From Diprion similis (lineage: Eukaryota > Arthropoda > Insecta > Hymenoptera > Diprionidae), in the NCBI RefSeq assembly GCF_021155765.1, contig NC_060111.1, forward strand, positions 2,909,997 to 2,973,996: a stretch of DNA of 64,000 nucleotides, in the 5' to 3' direction. Shown here in pieces: positions 1 through 12,584 of the stretch. The notes beneath the pieces are model-generated. The model saw nothing but the letters and a program-made list of their open reading frames with translations, was not told the DNA's origin and ran no database searches. How positions within the stretch are numbered: position 1 is the stretch's first letter; every line of letters begins with the position of its first letter. Position numbers and translations under genes: made by a program.

Positions 1-572
1 CAATTATTTACCTAATACGTACCCATTGTTCGTAAAAAATGAACAACTTATTACTGGTCTAAAATGTTCCGATTGATAACAAAAAATTACGTTCAGTAAG
101 CGAAAACCCTCTCGTTTTTTGGAACGTACAAAAAAACCATGAATTTTGACCAAAATTGGTCCGCAACTTGAGAACTGTCCAGGCCTGCCAGTTTAGACCT
201 ACCACACTTGACAAATCGGTTCAGCACATCACAAAACATAAGGATTCCCTGATTCAATTCGAGTACAAGTGGCATGTTACTTTCATAAGTTCTTATTAAA
301 AAAAATGGATGTTACAGAATGTGAAAGCACACTTTCTCGTCAGCACATTATATATACAGTTTACGTGTCACACTCACACATACAAAATTACAGAAACACA
401 TTAGTAACATAGGATCTACCGTAATCACTGAGTGAACAATTTTTTCGAAATTAATGCACATGTTTATCGTATTACGTGTGCAATTCCTGTATATTGGAAT
501 ATGAAGGCGTGAGAATAAAAATAAACTGAATTAATATTATTAAATTCCTGCCTATATCTCATCGGTGGAAAG
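1..572. other. Noncoding flank downstream of RBM34
   Basis: AT-rich sequence holding the presumed 3' UTR and downstream flank of the minus-strand RBM34 gene. A 60-codon minus-strand reading frame at 93-275 is open, but I recognise no domain and no convincing splice context. Nothing else is supported. Confidence 0.5.
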
Positions 573-2877
573 TTATTTCGGCTTAGCAGCAAATTTAGCT
601 GCTATCTGTTTCTTTTTCTTGTCAAACTTGTTGAACTTTTGTTTTTTTTTCTTATCAGCTTTCTGCCCTTGAAAACCATTGCCTGATTTGCTGCCCGGCT
701 GCTCATTCCCTTTTTGCCTCTGTTGTTCCCCTTGTGAACGCTTCTGTTGTTTTGTCTCTTTCCTTTGTTGAGCATTTTGACTATTGTGAGTCTGAAGCAA
801 AAATACATGATTTAGCAACAGTATAGGTTCTATACTATGTTCAAAATACGTATATTGTTATGGCAATAAACAATACGAGTCGATGTCAACTGACACGATT
901 TCATAGTAAATGGAAAACGAAATCATGATGCTGTCTGATATATATATATATATATATAAAAAATACTCACCGCTAACGCAATTGGGTCATTGGAGTTGTC
1001 CTTACGTCTTTTGGGTGAAGTACCTTGATTGGGTTTGGAATGAGGCCTTTTTTGACTTAATGGTCCCTGTTTCTTTTGAGACGAAGGTTTATCTGTGCAT
1101 GTATTCACCCTGATTTCTCGATTGAGAAGAGTAGTGCCGTTAAGCTTGAGTGCTAGGGCAACTGAGTCGGAATTTTCGAAATTGATGTATCCAAAGCCCT
1201 TGCCTATTTTCGTTTTCTTATCTCTGACGATTCGTACAGATAAAATTTTACCACAATCCTCAAAGTGGGACCAAATCGAGTTGTCATCAATTTCTGCAAT
1301 AGAAAAAATTACATTGCAATGAATAGAATGAGTTACAAAAAAATAAAAAAAACAGTAATGGCCGACCTCTTTATATGTTCTATATGTTTTTGGTTTAAAC
1401 TATACTCACTGAAAGGCAAATTGCCCAGGAAGACAGCTTTTTTTTGGTCAGGTTTAGGACCGTCGCCGCTAACCAAATCAACCCTCAAGAAAAATTCATT
1501 AAACTTGTGTCCGTTCATTGAAAGAGCTTTCTTTGCTGCATCTTCAGCGTGGTATCTGATGTATGCATGTAACGAGGATACAACTGGATGAAGTTGATCT
1601 CTCTTAATAATAGAAAGTTTTTTCGAAGTTTTACCATCTTTTCCAATGCCTCCCCTTATTCTGATTACTTCAATAGGTCCAAACTTTTTGAACAGTTTTA
1701 TCAACTGTTCTTTTACCACATCTTTTGGAAGATTGCCGACGTATATCGACCGTCTATTTCTAGCCTCAATTTCCTGTGGCGTGAGTTCTTTACCTGAGTC
1801 ATCTAAAGATTTACCATCTGCCAAATCCTCATCATCATCTTCCTCATCGTCATCTTCCTCCTCGTCATCATTGTCAGAATTATTTTCTAGCAATGAAAGC
1901 TTAGAAGTTTCCGTATCATCTTCAGCATCATCGCTATCCTCATCTTCTTCATCATCATCGCTGTCCTCTTCTTCATCCTCGTCATCCTTTTCCTCAGCTA
2001 CTACTTTCTGTTTTTTGATTGGCGAAGTGTGATCTTCATCCTCCTCTTCATCGCTGATATCCTCATCATCATCCTCCTCTTCGTCATTATCAGTGAAATC
2101 TTCGTCGTCATCATCATCTGCCAGGCTTTGTCCCAACAAGGCTTTCAATCCAGGTCCAGAATCATTGAGGGAATCGTCTTCATCATCCTCGCTATCAGAG
2201 TCTTCCTCTTCTTCCTCTTCTGCATCGTCGCTCTGCTCAATGCTTGGCTTAAGTCCTTTAAACTGTTTAACTCCTTTGTTGACAACCTCCTCCTCCTCTC
2301 CTTCTTCCCCATCTCCATTGTCGTCGAAATCCGAATCATCATCATCCGAGTCCTCAGCTAGACTGTTGCCCAATATATTGTTGATGCCAACATCTTCGTC
2401 AGATCCTTCATCGTCCTCGGAGTCGCTGTCAGCCTCCTCATCGCTAACATCCTCGTTTATTTCAACACCTTCGTTGATATCCTCATCAGAATTATCAGAG
2501 TCATCGTCGTCATCTTCGGTAATTTTAACAATTTTTTGTTCAATTTCAGAAAGTTTCTGTAACGGCAATTTTCCTACAGGACTTTTTTTCTTATTCCCAG
2601 GTGAAGCCTGTTTGTTGTTTGGAGTATTAGGCTTAATGTTACCTTTGTGCTTAGGAGTGTTTAATGGTGTATTCACCTTGCCTTTGGGTGTGTTGTTCTC
2701 TGTGTTTTGATTACCTTTGCCTTTGGGTGTGCCATTTATCAAAGCGACCTTGCCAGTTGGTGTTTTCTTAAATTTTGGTGTTTTGTTCTTACCAATAGAT
2801 GTGTTTTTCACCCCTTTCAAATCACTCTTCGGTGTCGAGGTCTGACTTTTTGGCGTCATCGACTTTGCCTTAGTCAT
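573..2877 (-). CDS. RBM34: RNA-binding protein 34-like nucleolar protein (two RRMs, long acidic region)
   Basis: Three exons close in frame: 2877-1410, 1293-971 and 791-573, giving 669 aa. The start is the first ATG of a Lys/Thr/Pro-rich N-terminus (repeated TPK-type units, about residues 1-110). An Asp/Glu/Ser tract follows, about residues 116-360. RRM1 lies at about 377-470 (RNP2 IYVGNLP; paired charged loop typical of RBM34) and RRM2 at about 482-560 (VFLGNLPF, then GKGFGYINF as RNP1), split by the first intron. The tail is rich in Lys and Gln. Vertebrate RBM34 and yeast Nop12 have the same tandem RRM pair and act in the nucleolus in pre-60S ribosome assembly; that role is inferred here. 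The protein is longer than vertebrate RBM34 (about 430 aa), almost entirely because of the acidic region, which resembles nucleolin. RRM architecture is certain; orthology to RBM34 is very likely. Confidence 0.9.
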
Positions 2878-5800
2878 TATGAGTCTGTTCTTTTGACTCG
2901 AAAGTTTAAAACGATTGATAAGTCCTTCTGGGATTTCACTGCGAACATTGACAGAAATGGAAATAAATTTTCGTACGAAAATGAAAAAAGTTTTAATCCT
3001 ATTGTAATAATATTTTGACCACGGACATATTAACGGACGCTCAAGGACTATGAATACCGTTTCTGAAACGCAGTCTCAAGTCGATTACTTAAATTGACGC
3101 GAATTCAACTGACAAAATTTTGCGCGGAAAGTTGAAAGAAAAAATTAAAAATGGTGGCGCCACGAATCATCTTAACGGCCGGCGTTATCGATTTCAAGTG
3201 CGAAAAAGACTGGAAATACCCTGTGAAAGTTCGTGTCTGAGGAAAGAGGCAATAGATCTGTGTCTCATTGATCTCCGAACAATTTTGTACGCGGATCCCG
3301 CATTAAGAAACCAGGTATTACAGATTTGCGAATCGGTTAACCTCCCACGTGTGGCGGGGAAGAGATATTCTGTATATTATGGCAATAAACATTTTCACCT
3401 AAATTAGGGGTCGATTTTGAAAGAACTAATGCTCGATTGTTGGGGAAATATTTGAATTTGCAATATCAGTCGGTACTTACCTTTTGATGTTCAGCTAAAA
3501 TTTAAATTGAAAACTCAAACAACGCAAATCTTTCAACTTTCTCGTAGCGTGGCGGTAACAGGAAACTCAATCCTCACCATTATCTCTTGGACCGGAAATT
3601 CGATGTATTCGACGCTCGTAGTTTGCGCAGATGTCTACCGCGTCTCCGTATTGAAAAAAAATCTGAAGAGTTTAGGGAACCGGAGTGAGCGTCGGTAATG
3701 GTAGTGCCCTGTATTAAGACTTGTCCATGGACTAAAAAGTACATGGATGGTCCTTATGGACCTTGGTGTGTAACCGCACTCCACAGAGATAATACAATGG
3801 TGTTAATTCCATGGTGTAAGGAAACTGAGTAATTTCGTTTTTCAAGTTTTTCAACTCCGAGTCAATGCTCGGAGTGTTATCTACAGTCGGTATGTGCTAA
3901 AAACTTTTATGCTCTCAGATCCACCTGAGCCCACCTCCTGCCGAAAACTGGTCACGAATATTTTCCTAGGGTTATCAATCTGTTAAGATTGACCACTTGA
4001 CCACGCACCTTTTTTACCCGCAATTAGGCAGCCCAAGCTTCTCGTCCATCCATGTATGTTTGGTTGCCTCCTCAAACTCCGATAGGTGCAGTCGTCACGT
4101 GCTTAAATTGAACTAAACCAATTAAAATCGATTCACGTTAGCAGATACTTTGTAACTTTTAAAAATGACATTCAGGATTTCGCAGTCATTTCAATTGGAC
4201 TACGCTTTAATCCGATTGTATCACGCGTTTGATAAATTATTTTCCTAGCTTCGTAAAAATATTCCCGAAGAATGTCTATTAAGGGTATTTTTATTCGGGT
4301 ATATCTATAAATATTGTAGATATACGTATGACATATACATGTGAATTATTATGTATAAATATGAATCTTTAACTGAAGATACCATGAGCATGTATAGTTT
4401 ATGCAGGTTTAGTTGAATATACGTATTAATGCATTTGTGGACATGATCACTGAATAAAAGTTCACATGCCTGTAATAAAATGTGTGAAATCTGTTCATTA
4501 TCATATCTTATTACTTATTGCTAAGTTATCTTGCATTTGGGGTCGCTTCTCAGCGACCGGGACGTGTTGCAATTATCATATGTTTACTCCCAGCTTAGTG
4601 GCATTCAGAAAGTCGCATACATTGTCATGAAAAGCTGATTATCTTCATAATAGTGTTGTTATAATTCCATTACTTGTAGAGCGACTGCCTGCATGCACAT
4701 ACCTGTAGTTGTACAATCACGTACTTTTGAGATTCAATACGCGCACGCATAACGTTCTCCGTCAAGATTCCAAACTCGACAGTCTTCAAAATTAAATGAA
4801 CAGTACAAGTACAATTTCCTTAATTGCACGTGAAATTGTATATTAATCAAGTGAATTAGTTCAAAAAATATATTTACTGCTACAATTGTTGAAAAATTTT
4901 ATTTTACAAGTCATACTGAATGAGTTTCATTTTCAACAAACAAATTTTCCGTTGAACGTATTAAATCGTGTAATGACTTTTTCTGGTAAATTGGGAATTT
5001 GTGTACATAAAAGAAACGTGTATCGCCTTGAATGAAAGAGTTTCATTCAATGGATAGTGGATACATATTATTACGTCCACACAGGGCTTTTTAGGAGATA
5101 AGATATCTTTATCTTCGAAGGTACTTCCGTTCCTATCTTATACGTATACAATTGTGAAGTCAATCCTCGAGTCAATCCACGTGCACATATCCATGTGCTA
5201 GACGATGTTTAACAATATTCCAACTATCTTTATCACCATTCTGATTCACGGTCTTTCCATCCGCACGATTCTTACCTCGCACGAGTGATTCACAATTCGG
5301 TCCACGGTAACGTAACGTGATAAAAACGTCAGACATATGTGTAAACGAGGGAAATCACGATCGTAATTAATCTTCGTACATATAATAATTGCGACATATA
5401 AATGACACAGGAAATTTTTCAATCAGAAAACTGTGCGTATGCATCGAGGGGACTTTGGCTGCATGTATCAGTGAAGACATGGACTGTAACGAAATGTGAG
5501 TAATATAGACACAGTGCGAAATTGCAGTAATCATTTTCCAATGAAACTGCGGCTCCGTCACAGCTGGAGAACTGAAAAATTGCTTCGCACAATCTGTGCC
5601 CATAAAAGCATCACGACTATCCAACTTCAAATCTATCGTGAAAATTGGATCGTGCTCCGTACGTTTAAAGCCGCGAATTGTAACTGGCAAGTGATCACAG
5701 GTCTGCCGTTGCTCTGCAGCTCTTGAATATCACGGCCGGCTGTTTGGACTGTCGGTGTCACGCCGTACTCCAGCACGTTAGTAATAATTTCGTTCTCGAG

Positions 5801-6146
5801 AGCAAACGAGCCAGATAAGCGCGGGTGTAAGGCGCGAGTGGACGAGGCGGGGATCTAAGAGCGAGGATCACCCATCGACAAAGCTCAGAATCATCATCAG
5901 TTGAACGGCGATCAACGAAGCGCACTCGTCACATTATATAGAACGGCTCTAATTTAGCCAGCAGCGCGCCGAGGATGGTCTCGTTGGGCCCCGGCTTCTA
6001 ACTTCTAATCACACCCGTAGTCATCGGCTTCAATATATCGCGGTAGCTTATCTGTATCTGTTCACGCATCTACTTGCGGCCACCATCAGACGCACGAATC
6101 ACTATGTCCGAGTGATATTTATTACTAGTATAGTAGATCATCGATC
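2878..6146. other. Intergenic region between RBM34 and SOAT
   Basis: This gap of about 3.3 kb separates the divergent RBM34 (minus) and SOAT (plus) genes. The first few hundred bases should include the RBM34 promoter, and the less AT-rich 5.75-6.1 kb stretch the SOAT promoter or 5' UTR. Open frames at 3120-3407 and 3507-3698 have no recognisable domain. No repeat or RNA gene was recognised. Confidence 0.5.
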
Positions 6147-9100
6147 ATGATGCATTGCACCAACGGCCCTCTTCACGACATGGAAGAAAGTATAGTGAAC
6201 CCTCAAGTCGCTGCAGATGATAAACTGCCCGAAGACCTTCCTCACAGGCGTCGAAACGCTGCGGTTAATATCACGCGGACGAAAGAAGCCCTCCAAAAAA
6301 TTGATCGTGAGTTGTTGTTTTTTTTTGTTGTTTTTTTTTCTTGTTCTTGTTCTTTCCATGTCTAACGATGATCAGCACTGCGTACTTTTACTTTGTTTAT
6401 GAGTTATATCACACCGTAATTGCGGCGTATACCAGTTAATACAATTAGTCTGATTGTATGTCGAGTGTTCGCGATAATTTTTTTACTTTCGTTGCTACAG
6501 CTCATCGTTTACTGAGAGATGAATTTATACTAATTTGATTTGTTGCTCAACAGCCGATGAGGACCGTAAATCTTCTAGATCTAATGAAACCACGGCCGTC
6601 GGTGATGATATTCGGCGAAGCATATCGGTTGACAAAATACGGGATCTGATGCAGGTGCGTGATTCGTTCATCATTCCTATAATTTGATATTTTACAGAAT
6701 TATATGCTGTTTTTACCTATACGTATATACAGCCAAAAATTTAGGAACTAGATATAATTTTAGAGATTGAAAGATGGGCAAGTAGCATCGCGAAGATTGC
6801 TAGTATCGATACCTAACTCTGAGGGATTTTCACTGACCCTGAATAATTGATCAACATGAAAGTTCCTCAACTCGAATATTTACGCGAGATGTAAGAACTG
6901 AGTATGTATATACATACATACGATCACGTTGGTAAAGTTCTTTGTTTTGTATCAGAGAATCTAACGCCTATAGCTGAATGAAAATCAAAACAAATTATTA
7001 CGACGGATGAGTATTTACGACATCCCCGGGATCAACGCAAGCGACCCGCATGAATGACGATCATTTCTGTTATATTTTTTTCTTATTTAATTATTTGTTT
7101 TCTCTGCAAACCGCACTATTGTCTATCGCACTGTCGGACTTTGCACGACCCTATATAATTGCACGATGCTCGTTCTATCGCACGTAGATACATTTCACCA
7201 CCTATAGTATATAAGAACCGAGATGTTATTACCGTTTGAAGAGAAAGAAATGAAAAAGGCACACATTAAACCACTAAAGATCATGTCCTATCGACCCAGG
7301 CTTACATATATATGACCCTCCGGTAAATGCAAAAATGCGAAACGAGTTTTAACCGCGAGATCACAGTGCGTGGATGTATAATAATACGATATGCTTAATA
7401 AAAGTATATTATTTTACTTGCAGCAAATGGAAAGTGATGTTATGGAACAAGTCGGCAATCAAATCAAGCTGATGATGTCCGAAGTTTTGCAGCAATTGGA
7501 GGAAATGCAGCCTGGGAAACAGGCGGACGATTTATTTCAGGAGACAACAAAATATAGTAACAGGCAGTGAGTTGGAGATATTAATCCTCAAACTATTACA
7601 TTACCTGTATCAAGTTACCTTATACTGTGCTAACCATATATCAATGGATTTTTTGGATCTATAGTGGTTAATGTATGCACTGTTACTATCTTTGTTTGCA
7701 GAAAATCGTTGAATGATGGATCCTTACCGGAGAAGAAATTTTTAATGAGGAATTCTTTACTCACAGACTTATTTAAAATCAAACATATAAAAACAATTTA
7801 TCACATATTTATAGTCATTCTAATTATTCTATTCATAAACACTGCAGTCTATGACATCGTGGATACCGGTTCGTAAGTACATGAAGTATAAATGCGACCT
7901 ATTGTAGGATCTCACGGTTATAGATCCTCGAATCAAAAAATTTCGATCATTTGTAGTACATACGTGTAATTGTTGATATATTTTTTTCCAAATAATACCA
8001 TTACTGGTTCAAATATATATTATAAAACGACTGATGCAATGAGGATGAAAGACTTTAGGTGGTTTGTAATCTTTTTTTTTTTCTTTCCAGAACTAATTTT
8101 GGGATATCCACGATAATGACGGCTTTTGGTAAATTTGATAAAGTACTTTGGATATGGTCCGGTATGATGGTTTCAACGTTTGGAGTTTACGTCGCCTTCA
8201 ATACTTGGGCTCATCAACGGATTCATATTGCGCCAAAATGTATGTATGTACAAATTACATATTTACGCTTCATGCCGCGAGATATGTGTTTATTTTCAAA
8301 TTTTCATCTGATATGCAATTAGTATAAAGAATTATTAACGCAACCTAACGAAAATTCTAATTGTGTATTTGTTCTTTTTCCCATCTTTCTTTCTCTTCTT
8401 ACAGCTATTCAATTAAAGATGTGGGATTATAGCTGGTTGATCGCTTTAATCATCTATCAGATTTTATTCATCATATTCCCAGCAAAGTCATTGCTTATAG
8501 AAGATCTGCCATCAGCATCCAGTGTTGCTGTACTAATGGAACAGGTGTAGTTATCAAATTTTTATTTTATAAAACTCCACCACACTACGCATCACATACT
8601 TAACGTACTGTACTGTTTAACCCGCCACTCCATTATCCATTCAATAATCTTTATATGTCATCGCAAATTCAACTGCACACGCTATCTTTGCGATTACAAC
8701 AGAGTTAATTCTCTCCAAACATGTAATTAAGTATACGAATTAATCGTGGTAACTGCATTTCGGTGCACCGATTACCGCAGGTCAAAATATTCAAGTGGCA
8801 AGTTGGATTAATGAAAACGACGCATATTGCATGCACAGAAGTTGATGATAATTTCACGAATGTACCAATTTTCAGGTTCGTTTAATTATGAAAACGCACG
8901 CGTTTGTGAGAAGTGCAGCACCGCGTACTTTAAACTACAAACCACACACGGAACAGACAATCGCAACAATCTGTCCTGGATTCACAAAGTTTTTGTATTA
9001 CTTATTTTGTCCGACGTTGATATATCGGGACGATTATCCACGGTAAATGGTCGTTTTACAGCTAAATAATCAACTTCGATTCTTTAATGCAACTACCGTG

Positions 9101-10266
9101 AGCCATAATATCATATTTTTCATTTTCAGGACGAAAGTAATTCGATGGCGAGTCGTAGTTTGGAGTTACACGGAAGTCATACTGGTCGTGTTCTACATGG
9201 CATTTATATTCGAACGTCTTTTGATACCAGTTTTTAGGCAATTCGGCGCAAGTCCACTCGAACCGCGAGCATTAGTGCTGAGCGTGTTTGGGACGATGAT
9301 GCCAGGAACATTGGCGTTCCTTTGCGGTTTTTACTGCTTACTTCATTCCTGGATGAACGCCTCTGCAGAACTGCTGCGATTTGCCGACAGAATGTTCTAC
9401 AAGGTAGGCATTTAGGCGTATTACAGAGTATCATATGTTTCGCGATTGTATTTCACGAGCCGAGTTTTTGGAACTCTAGAGTATCATTAAGGGTGAAGTT
9501 GCGATAAAACCACTCTTGCCATCGTTTGATTTCACATGAAATACCCCGCGATTACTGTTGAGAACTGAAAATGAATATATAGTCGAAATTTAATCGCAAG
9601 TGGCGTGTGATCAAAGTCGGCCATGTTGATTCATTGCGCCAGAGTTTGAATCCGTAATGAAATTGGCAGATTGGTTTGAAAAACCTGTTTTCATTCAATT
9701 TTAAGCTGACTGAGCTGCTTCGCGTGAAAAATTTATAATCCATTGAGTCATTGCTGCACATTCTAGCAAGTCCTATTTCAATTTCGATACTTAAATAATA
9801 TCACACCACCTTTTTTCCCCAACAGGATTGGTGGAACTCAACGTCGTACGGCGCGTATTACCGTACTTGGAATGTCGTAGTGCACGACTGGTTGTACACA
9901 TACATATACAAAGATATGTATGAAATAGTTGCTCCGAGAAACAAGATGCTTTCAACATTGATGGTCTTTTCAGTATCGGCAGTTTTCCACGAATACATAT
10001 TAGCATTCACGTTCAGATTCTTTTACCCGGTATTGTTAGTAATGTTCGGTGGTATCGGTTTAATATTAGTATTTCTGACCCGAAAAAATGAACAAGCTGG
10101 AGGGAACGTTTTCATGTGGTTAACGTTGTGCATGGGTACCGGAATGATACTGAGTTTATATTCAATGGAGTATTACGCTAGGATTAATTGTCCGCCTTAC
10201 CAAGACGAGTTTTTCGATTTATTTATACCGAGAAGTTGGACTTGTCATGGCTTATCTAATTCTTAA
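6147..10266 (+). CDS. SOAT1: Sterol O-acyltransferase (ACAT/SOAT, MBOAT superfamily)
   Basis: Nine exons close in frame for 581 aa: 6147-6306, 6554-6654, 7424-7566, 7702-7872, 8091-8239, 8405-8544, 8876-9042, 9130-9403 and 9826-10266. The family transfers a fatty acyl group from acyl-CoA to sterol in the endoplasmic reticulum membrane. The first roughly 140 residues are hydrophilic and cytosolic in type. Hydrophobic segments then begin with a block matching the first SOAT membrane helix (HIKTIYHIF). The signature FYKDWWN is at about 433-439, made by the junction of exons 8 and 9. The invariant MBOAT histidine is about H490 in AVFHEY. The C-terminus ends in the family's PRSWTC motif. Insects cannot make sterols, so this probably serves storage or handling of dietary sterol. 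DGAT1 is the nearest alternative, but the FYxDWWN form and PRSWTC end favour SOAT. The gene symbol denotes the family, not a proven one-to-one ortholog. Confidence 0.93.
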
Positions 10267-10814
10267 TTCTTGAAGTGTTGAGATATTTCAAAAGGAATAG
10301 TACGGTCTTGGCTGATCAGAATCTGAGAATATAATAATGCCGCTGCTATCGCTTTAGATAAAATACAATTATATCTATACCTAATATAAGCTAGTAGTAA
10401 GTTATAGAGATTGAAGTTTTCTCCAGAAACAATAACTACGTCGTAATTGATAGTTCTTATTGGATTTATCTATATTTCGATTAGATCTTCTTTTTTTTAA
10501 ATCAATTGGTTTTAGTTGTAAGCTTCACGAAATTGTAAAGACTGTTATACCTAAGCTGGAGAAAGCCATGTATAAATATACAGAACGGGAATGATACATA
10601 TGATAAAACATATTTATAGTGTATGGGAATAGTTATGTTACTGGAAATATATTTGCAATAATCATAATTGGCATTTCTGTCTGTTTCATTTTTCCGTACT
10701 TTTTTTTTTTAAGCCGATATAGTTAGTAATTATATGTATAGGTTTGTAAGTATAGATTTCTACAAAAAAATTAACATAACAAACTGTAAGGTACAAAAGC
10801 TATTGTATTTGACA

Positions 10815-10820
10815 AATAAA
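10815..10820 (+). terminator. Candidate polyadenylation signal of the SOAT gene
   Basis: An AATAAA hexamer lies about 550 bases past the SOAT stop codon, following AT-rich 3' UTR-like sequence. It is only a candidate, because other A-rich sites occur nearby. Confidence 0.4.
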
Positions 10821-12584
10821 TCTATCAAAATGTAACACTGTACTCGTTATATGTATTATATACCTACTTATTCTCATCGAAATTAGTTATACCCCACTTG
10901 ATTACATTTCTCATTCAAAATTATCTCAATGCAACGAGTGTTTCTTTTTTTTTTTTTACCAGAAGTAAGGCTTAACAACAACATTTATTATCAAGTCTTA
11001 TACATACATTTCTTATACTCATTATTGATACAATAGAACCTCTTCTCTATACAATATAATTTACGATTTACATACTGTATAAGTTGTATTTTTTTCTTTT
11101 CGTTAGTTTCTTTGTATTTCGTTTTGCATTCTCAACCATCAGAAGACAAAAACCAAGAGATGAGAATTATTGTTCACTTGATTAACATTAACGGCATATT
11201 TTAAATGAATCCTAAATTGAGGTAAATAAAAAAGGAAAATAATAATAAGTCCGCAGATGAAGCGAGATAAGCTAATTACATAAGGTAGTACTAATAAATT
11301 AATCAACATATATGATACTACTAATGGTAATGAATTTCAATGTCTCCATATTTACAAATCGTGCATCATGAATGACTAAATGTTAATCTTATTATTGTTA
11401 TGACATGAATGGTGCATTTAATAAAAAATAAATAATAATATTGTAAACATAAGTTATAATTCTATTTTCTTATTGTTACCCCCCTTTCCTCTATTATGTT
11501 TAATAAAATATCCTTCATCTCGTGGTTTTTATTGCTTTAACAGAAAATTGGTATTCTTTTTTCAATGATACTGTACAATTCAACATTATTATATTTTCGT
11601 ATTATATCATGATGAGTAGAATGTGGTCCAACCAATAAAAGTCTGGTCTACATTCCATACCCAACCACTTTACTTCTCACGCCAATATGTGTCTGTGCAA
11701 ATATTACGTTTGTACCAGTCATTAAATTACTCTTAAATTACAATTAATCAGAATTATTCATCATCTTTTCCCCATACAATGTCTTTCTCGGAATAACAAT
11801 TAGTGTTTCATTTTATTTCACTTCGTTAATTCATAATTACCATTATGGCAGCACTTGATTACTTAAAGCTAATATCGAATATCGATTCTTGATTTTATGT
11901 GAGCCTGTGATGTGTATATATATGAGTTGGCGAGATAGGTATACATACACATACATACACACACACACACACACGCACACACAAATACACGTACGCACAC
12001 ACACCTTAGCTACAAATGAAAAGCTTTGCTGAAATTTTTCAGCTAAAATAAATGATTGACTTCCATTTTTCTGTCCAGCAGTATCTGGTAATACCTGATC
12101 CAAATACTATTTGAAAATCAGTTAGTTTCGATTCTAAATTTACATGGCAAGCGGAGACTTTCACCATTTGACGATACAATTCTATCGATGGGCTTAAGAC
12201 AATCGTAGTTCCTTTCAACACTGGCACTTGATGACTTATTTGCCGCAGACATAGATTCCGAAAATGATTGTCTAGGAGAATAATGGGAGAATTCTGCGTC
12301 CGAATTGCAAAACTTCAATGTAAAGGGAGCTCTTTACGTCAATACCTATGCAAGTGCACTTTGGTCACAGATTATTTAAAAATTATAGAGAATGATTCTT
12401 TAGTAAAAAAAAAAAAAAATAAATAAAATTTGTAAATTTATTTTCAAGAAATAGATTACCTATTAATCATTCAGCACTTGAGAATTCTAACTGTGAAAGA
12501 GGACCTGCTCTATATTGGTTAAATCTTTAATCTGGACCAGAATATCCGTGAGTAATAATTAAGTAGCTAAATTTTAAGTAACCT
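10821..12584. other. Convergent intergenic region between SOAT and MED1
   Basis: AT-rich DNA between the 3' ends of SOAT (plus) and MED1 (minus). It holds a CA-type microsatellite at about 11.95-12.0 kb and several T or A runs. Minus-strand frames at 11.8-12.3 kb overlap each other and the microsatellite and show no domain. A TTTATT at 12437-12442 (AATAAA on the minus strand) is a candidate MED1 polyadenylation signal, about 140 bases past its stop. Confidence 0.5.
11945..12004. repeat. (CA)n-type microsatellite, imperfect
   Basis: Alternating CA/AC units with interspersed ATAC and GCAC variants, read directly. Confidence 0.85.

Noticed and set aside
93-275. Minus-strand 60-codon frame at the left edge
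   Set aside because: No domain and no strong splice site. It could be an exon of a gene beyond the edge, but the evidence is too thin to list.
2093-2710. 205-codon serine-rich plus-strand frame
   Set aside because: It is the antisense shadow of the RBM34 Asp/Glu codons (GAT/GAA read in reverse).
3120-3407. 95-codon plus-strand frame upstream of SOAT
   Set aside because: Opens on TTG, has no domain, and sits in a promoter-like intergenic region without splice support.
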